NCBI GenBank assembly: GCA_900314345.1
Contig: OMUX01000397.1
Coordinates: 1-16,849, forward strand
From: an uncultured Erysipelotrichaceae bacterium
GTDB lineage: Bacteria > Bacillota_I > Bacilli_A > Erysipelotrichales > Erysipelotrichaceae
Length of the DNA stretch: 16,849 bases
Direction of reading: 5' to 3'
How positions within the stretch are numbered: the stretch's first letter is position 1; each line of letters starts with the position of its first letter. Below, piece after piece: positions 13,101 to 16,849 of this stretch. Position numbers and translations under genes: made by a program. The notes under the pieces are model-generated. The model was not told where the DNA came from. It ran no database searches and worked only from the letters and a program-made list of their open reading frames with translations.

Positions 13101-14654
13101 TCATCTGACGGAACGGATGTTCTGCCGCATGCAGTTCTGGATGCCCAGGCGGATGATCGTTGAAGATGCACCGAAGGAGATGGCAAATCCGGCCTTGGTT
13201 TCCGTGACTCGCACTGCTCCAAGCTCCCTGAGCTTTGCAACATTCAGGGCACGGGGATCATAGAGGCTGATGGTCAGACGTTCACAGGAAGAGTGAATCA
13301 TCTTGATGTTGGCAACACCGCCGATGGCATCGATCGTTCCCCTGACCATACGGTCCTTTCCGCCTGTGTGGAACAGATCCACTGCAAGATAACGGAAATA
13401 GATCCTTGTCAGGAAGAAATAGACAACGAAGCTGACGGCACCGACAATGACAACCTTGAGAATACTGTTGATCATGCTGGACCCGGGCAGATAACTCAGC
13501 AGTTCAAACAATGTGCCGGGCAATGCCGTCAATGTGGATGTTCCGGAATAATTGAAGCCAAGGTATACATGCATGGCCTGAAATACACCGAAGAGGATGG
13601 AAGAATATGCCGCATGGAACAGAAAGAGCAGCGGGCACAGCAGCACCAGCATCAGATCCGTTGGCAATAAGATTCCGCCGATCATGGACACGATGGTCAT
13701 CATGATATAGAACATCCTGGTTTTCCTTTTCTCCAGACGGTCTGTCTGAATGGAGTACATACCCCAGAGAAGTCCTGGAACAGCGAAGATGTTGATGACA
13801 TAATACGGCGTAATGAAGCGTCCTGCCATGCCGTTGAGGCTGCCGGCAGCGTACTGGCTGGTCCAGATGTTGACATCACCGGAGATGCTCAGACCAGCAA
13901 CCGACACCCAGGAGCCGCCGCTGGAACCATACCAGAACGGTGTGCGGATCACTGCACTCATGTTCAGGACGGAAAGGAAGCGGTCCATGAGGCCGTAAAT
14001 GGCAAGGTTGACCGGATTGGTTGTATCTGCAGCGATGAAATTCAGCACATCCTGGATGAGATGAATGAAATACGGCCATGCCCGTGCCACAAGAAGACCG
14101 CAGATACTGGTCCAGAACACAGTACTGAGCACACACCATACATCCTTGGTCATGAAAGAGAACAGACTGTATTCACTGCGGACCCTGGAACGGGAATAGC
14201 TTGTCAGGGTGATGAATGCCGTAATGGCACAGGCAATGATTCCCGTCTGCAGGGGATAATGCACACCGGACTGCATTGTCAGACCGCTGGTGCTTGTCAT
14301 GGAGATGCCGAGAATGGAGGAATAAGCCGTGGAAGGCATGTTCTCCTTGGCAAAGTACATCGTCATGATCTGGAATACTGCATAGCCGGCAAAGGCGGAA
14401 AGCATCGTCGTTGCACTGCCGGACTTCCTTGCCACAAGACGCAGAAGGAATAAAAGCGGAAAATTCACGATCAGGAATGAACCTGTACGCATGCATGCAT
14501 TTGCCAGGAGAATGACAAAAACACTCTTCACCTGAATCAATGATGAAAAGGCAGGGTTGACCAGAAGGTTCCCGATTCCCAGCATCGTCTCCGCAAGAAA
14601 CAGAACCAGGATCGGAAAGCTCAGTAATTCATATAATGAATGCCATCTTTGCAT
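13101..14654 (-). CDS. Glucose-family PTS permease, EIIC-EIIB fusion
   Basis: The 517-aa protein has about ten hydrophobic segments over residues 10-425 (EIIC, sugar channel), including GLMDRFLSVL and IRTPFWYGSSGG (236-247) at the place of the conserved glucose-family substrate loop. The last 75 residues form an EIIB domain: IGGVANIKMIHSSC with the phospho-acceptor Cys C457, then KLRELGA and FAISFG (490-495). In PTS transport EIIB takes phosphate from EIIA and passes it to the sugar crossing EIIC. The EIIB loop is unusual: after the Cys the normal C-x-T-R-L-R reads C-E-R-L-T. No EIIA is fused or present nearby, so EIIA must come from elsewhere. The sugar cannot be named. The ATG has AAAGGAA upstream and follows nadK by 14 bases. 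Confidence 0.85.
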   Translation of the reverse strand: MQRWHSLYELLSFPILVLFLAETMLGIGNLLVNPAFSSLIQVKSVFVILLANACMRTGSFLIVNFPLLFLLRLVARKSGSATTMLSAFAGYAVFQIMTMYFAKENMPSTAYSSILGISMTSTSGLTMQSGVHYPLQTGIIACAITAFITLTSYSRSRVRSEYSLFSFMTKDVWCVLSTVFWTSICGLLVARAWPYFIHLIQDVLNFIAADTTNPVNLAIYGLMDRFLSVLNMSAVIRTPFWYGSSGGSWVSVAGLSISGDVNIWTSQYAAGSLNGMAGRFITPYYVINIFAVPGLLWGMYSIQTDRLEKRKTRMFYIMMTIVSMIGGILLPTDLMLVLLCPLLFLFHAAYSSILFGVFQAMHVYLGFNYSGTSTLTALPGTLFELLSYLPGSSMINSILKVVIVGAVSFVVYFFLTRIYFRYLAVDLFHTGGKDRMVRGTIDAIGGVANIKMIHSSCERLTISLYDPRALNVAKLRELGAVRVTETKAGFAISFGASSTIIRLGIQNCMRQNIRSVR

Positions 14655-14668
14655 GATCGGTTCCTTTC

Positions 14669-15448
14669 TCAGAAGAGGATCTGGATTCTGTCAAACCAGG
14701 AAATCTGTCTGCCCTTGAGCATACGAACCTTCTTCGTATTTGAAACAGCAATGGAAACAGAATGTTCATTGTCGATATAGCAGACATCGGAATCAGCGCC
14801 CAGAAGAGCGCCTTCATATTTCACCGCATCCAGACGGATCTGTGTATCCATCCGCATTAACAACGGTGCGCCAAGGGAACGGTATTTGTTGTGATGAATA
14901 CCGGAAATCTCCGTCATTTCAATAATATCAAGGCCATCCTGGGCAACCGCACCGCCAAGGGAACGATTGTATGCCGTAGAGCCAAGCTGTGTACATACAC
15001 AGATGCCTGTTCCTCTGTATTTCTCAAACAGACTTCCGTTGATGTAGATATCCATCTCCTGTGTTCTGGCGGCATTTTCAATCCGGATCTCATTCATGCC
15101 GTAGTACACGGCATTGCTGGTTCTCGCCTCCAGCAATGGATAGGATTCCTCCGTATATTCCTCTTTCCTGAAGCATTCCAGGAAAGCATCGAATTCATCG
15201 GAATGGAAATCAGTATAAAACCCAAGCGTGCCGGTATGAATGCCATAGAAGCGCACATGATCCAGCTGATCCAGATACATATGCACGGCATAGATGAACG
15301 TACCGTCTCCCCCGACAACAAATACAACATCCGGATGTGCCTCATCCTCCACGCAGCCATCGGAAAGAAGCGTCCTGATCAGTTCTTCCTTCATCTGCGC
15401 AGACGCAGCATCCAGACGCGCAACCACTGTGAATCTGCAGTTCTTCAT
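14669..15448 (-). CDS. nadK: NAD kinase
   Basis: NadK phosphorylates NAD to NADP using ATP or polyphosphate in the cytosol. The protein has 259 residues, normal for Bacillota. The hallmark GGDGTF is at 46-51 (D48 catalytic), GMNE at 117-120 (N119/E120) and GTGICVCTQLGSTAYNRSLG at 146-165. The ATG has only a weak AGG about nine bases upstream. It lies 71 bases past metG, after that gene's terminator, so it may have its own start (see 15467-15472) or rely on read-through. The PTS gene follows after 14 bases and is probably co-transcribed. Confidence 0.95.
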   Translation of the reverse strand: MKNCRFTVVARLDAASAQMKEELIRTLLSDGCVEDEAHPDVVFVVGGDGTFIYAVHMYLDQLDHVRFYGIHTGTLGFYTDFHSDEFDAFLECFRKEEYTEESYPLLEARTSNAVYYGMNEIRIENAARTQEMDIYINGSLFEKYRGTGICVCTQLGSTAYNRSLGGAVAQDGLDIIEMTEISGIHHNKYRSLGAPLLMRMDTQIRLDAVKYEGALLGADSDVCYIDNEHSVSIAVSNTKKVRMLKGRQISWFDRIQILF

Positions 15449-15466
15449 CTTCGCTTACCTGCAGTA

Positions 15467-15472
15467 AGTATA
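15467..15472 (-). promoter_or_regulatory. Possible -10 box for nadK
   Basis: The minus strand has TATACT directly after the U-tract of the metG terminator. It predicts transcription from about 15460, some 12 bases before the nadK ATG. The -35 position falls inside the terminator stem and shows no good hexamer, so this is tentative. Confidence 0.3.
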
Positions 15473-15476
15473 CAAC

Positions 15477-15505
15477 AAAAAGACCAGACAGCAGTCTGCC
15501 TGGTC
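15477..15505 (-). terminator. Intrinsic terminator after metG
   Basis: A minus-strand stem of ten pairs with one G-U (GACCAGGCAG, loop ACTG, CTGTCTGGTC) covers 15505-15482 and is followed by TTTTTGTTG. It starts 14 bases past the metG stop and separates metG from nadK. Confidence 0.88.
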
Positions 15506-15519
15506 CATATTGCATTGTT

Positions 15520-16849
15520 TCAGCTGATCCTTGTGCCGGGAGCCAGTCCGTTGACTTCCGCAACGGCAATCTCATCGCCGTTCTTTCCTGCCAAGAGCAT
15601 TCCCTGGCTTTCCAGTCCAAGGAAGGTATGCGGCTTGAGGTTTGCAAGCACAACAACATTCTTGCCGATCATCTGGCCTGGTGTATAGCTGTGGGCAAGA
15701 CCGGAAACGATCTGTCTGACATCACCATCGCCAAGGTCTACCTTCATGACCAGAAGCTTGTCAGACTTCGGAACCTTCTCACAGCTCAGCACCTTTCCGA
15801 CTCTCAGATCGGACTTTGCAAAGTCATCGATTTCAATCTGGGCAGCCTTCTGTGCTTCCTTCTTCTTTTCCTTTGCCAGTTTCTCCTGAATGGCATTGAC
15901 CTTTGCCATGACTTCCTTGGCATCCAGTCTCTGGAAGAGGATCTGCGGATTGGCTGTGACATTGAAGTTTGTCTCCAGCTGACCGAAGGACTGGATCGTA
16001 TCATAGGTACGCTTCTGCGTATTGATCTGATTCAGGATCTTCTCACTGGTTACCGGCAGATACGGAGACAGCAGCACTGCCGAGATTCTGATGGTTTCCA
16101 GCAGATTGTAGAGGACAGTCGCAAGACGGGAGATCCTGTCAGGATCCTTGGCCAGCGTCCATGGCGTTGTCTCATCAATGTACTTGTTTGCCCTGTCAAG
16201 AAGCACGAAGATATCCGTCAGGGAATCTGCAACACGCAGATTGTCCATGTCGGTATCCACCTTCTTCACGGTCTCAACGGCAAGCTGTTTCAGCTCATCA
16301 TCCACCGGCTCGGACTCATTCGGGTTGGCAACCTTTCCGTTGAAGTACTTGTTCTGCATGGAGATCGTACGGTTCACAAGATTGCCCAGGTTATTGGCCA
16401 GTGCAGCATTGATACGCTCGATCATCAGTTCATATGTCACATGTCCGTCCTGGTCAAAAGGCATCTCATGCAGCATGATGTATCTCACGGCATCCTGTCC
16501 GAACAGGTTCACCAGATCATCCGCATAGATGACATTGCCCTTGGACTTGGACATCTTGTCGGCACCGGTCAGAAGCCACGGGTGTCCGAAGACCTGCTTG
16601 GGCAGAGGCTCGCCCAGTGCCATCAGCATGATCGGCCAGTAGATCGTGTGGAAACGGATGATATCCTTGCCGATCAGATGCAGATCTGCAGGCCAGTACT
16701 TCTTGTACAGCGGATCGCTGCTGCCGTCCGCATCATAGCCAAGACCTGTAATATAGTTGGTCAGAGCATCAATCCAGACATAGACAACATGCTTGGGATC
16801 AAAGTCGACCGGAATGCCCCAGGAGAAGCTTGTACGGGATACACACAGA
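15520..16849 (-). CDS. metG: Methionyl-tRNA synthetase (5' end outside window)
   Basis: The right edge cuts the gene; 442 C-terminal codons are visible. The fragment opens with SRTSFSWGIPV and VYVWIDALTNYITGLGY of the catalytic core. HLIGKDIIRFHTIYWP follows, and the class I KMSKSKGN loop begins at fragment residue 98. Next come the helical anticodon-binding domain (WTLAKD region), a Lys-rich coiled stretch and an appended EMAP/Trbp111-type tRNA-binding domain at the C-terminus (DFAKSDLRVGKV, then PHTFLGLESQGMLLAG), which also dimerises the enzyme in Bacillota. MetRS charges both initiator and elongator tRNA-Met. The gene ends at a strong terminator. Confidence 0.97.
   Translation of the reverse strand, partial: LCVSRTSFSWGIPVDFDPKHVVYVWIDALTNYITGLGYDADGSSDPLYKKYWPADLHLIGKDIIRFHTIYWPIMLMALGEPLPKQVFGHPWLLTGADKMSKSKGNVIYADDLVNLFGQDAVRYIMLHEMPFDQDGHVTYELMIERINAALANNLGNLVNRTISMQNKYFNGKVANPNESEPVDDELKQLAVETVKKVDTDMDNLRVADSLTDIFVLLDRANKYIDETTPWTLAKDPDRISRLATVLYNLLETIRISAVLLSPYLPVTSEKILNQINTQKRTYDTIQSFGQLETNFNVTANPQILFQRLDAKEVMAKVNAIQEKLAKEKKKEAQKAAQIEIDDFAKSDLRVGKVLSCEKVPKSDKLLVMKVDLGDGDVRQIVSGLAHSYTPGQMIGKNVVVLANLKPHTFLGLESQGMLLAGKNGDEIAVAEVNGLAPGTRIS

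Noticed and set aside
13101..14654. PTS gene as an inactive remnant lacking the EIIB cysteine
   Set aside because: On reading the C-terminus, the cysteine is present at residue 457 and the EIIB domain is full length, only divergent around the loop.

Overview
The window looks like chromosomal core sequence from a Gram-positive bacterium of the Bacillota. Supporting signs are a cysteine-codon T-box leader, a cysS-mrnC-rlmB-sigH gene order, a mutL-miaA pair, mini-RNase III, a glucose-family PTS permease and purine-rich Shine-Dalgarno (SD) sites. An Erysipelotrichia-like genome is my best guess, but this is inference. Genes are tightly packed and all but one (yigZ) lie on the minus strand. Stop and start codons overlap (ATGA, GTGA or TAATG) at most operon junctions.

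Layout in plus coordinates; minus-strand operons read right to left. (1) 1-1121: a two-gene unit with its own promoter, encoding an unrecognised 230-aa protein and a CpXC-type zinc-finger protein cut by the left edge. (2) 1227-1934: a Bax-inhibitor-1 family membrane protein with its own promoter and a weak terminator. (3) 2059-5455: mutL, miaA and a membrane-anchored zinc-ribbon protein. (4) 5496-6092, plus strand: yigZ, divergent from mutL. Both starts lack an SD and sit where a TATAAT -10 box would place the transcription start. (5) 6102-10281: the cysteine T-box operon cysS, mrnC, rlmB, a SigH-like sigma factor and a membrane-anchored GH25 lysozyme. A strong intrinsic terminator is wrapped around the rlmB stop codon and the sigma-gene SD. 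(6) 10315-13044: a promoter, an 804-aa protein (XRE helix-turn-helix, transmembrane helix, seven RCC1-like units, three FN3-like domains) and a 78-aa GYF_2-type protein. (7) 13062-16849: metG (cut by the right edge), nadK and a glucose-family PTS EIIC-EIIB protein, with strong terminators after metG and after the PTS gene.

Most genes are housekeeping: tRNA charging and modification (cysS, metG, miaA), rRNA maturation (mrnC, rlmB), mismatch repair (mutL) and NADP supply (nadK). The points most worth a second look are the 804-aa HTH/RCC1/FN3 protein with its GYF partner, a MutL that has lost the recognisable metal-binding residues of its endonuclease domain, the terminator that combines the rlmB stop, a U-tract and the sigma-gene SD, and the probably leaderless divergent mutL/yigZ pair. 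I saw no CRISPR array, insertion sequence, tRNA or rRNA gene.
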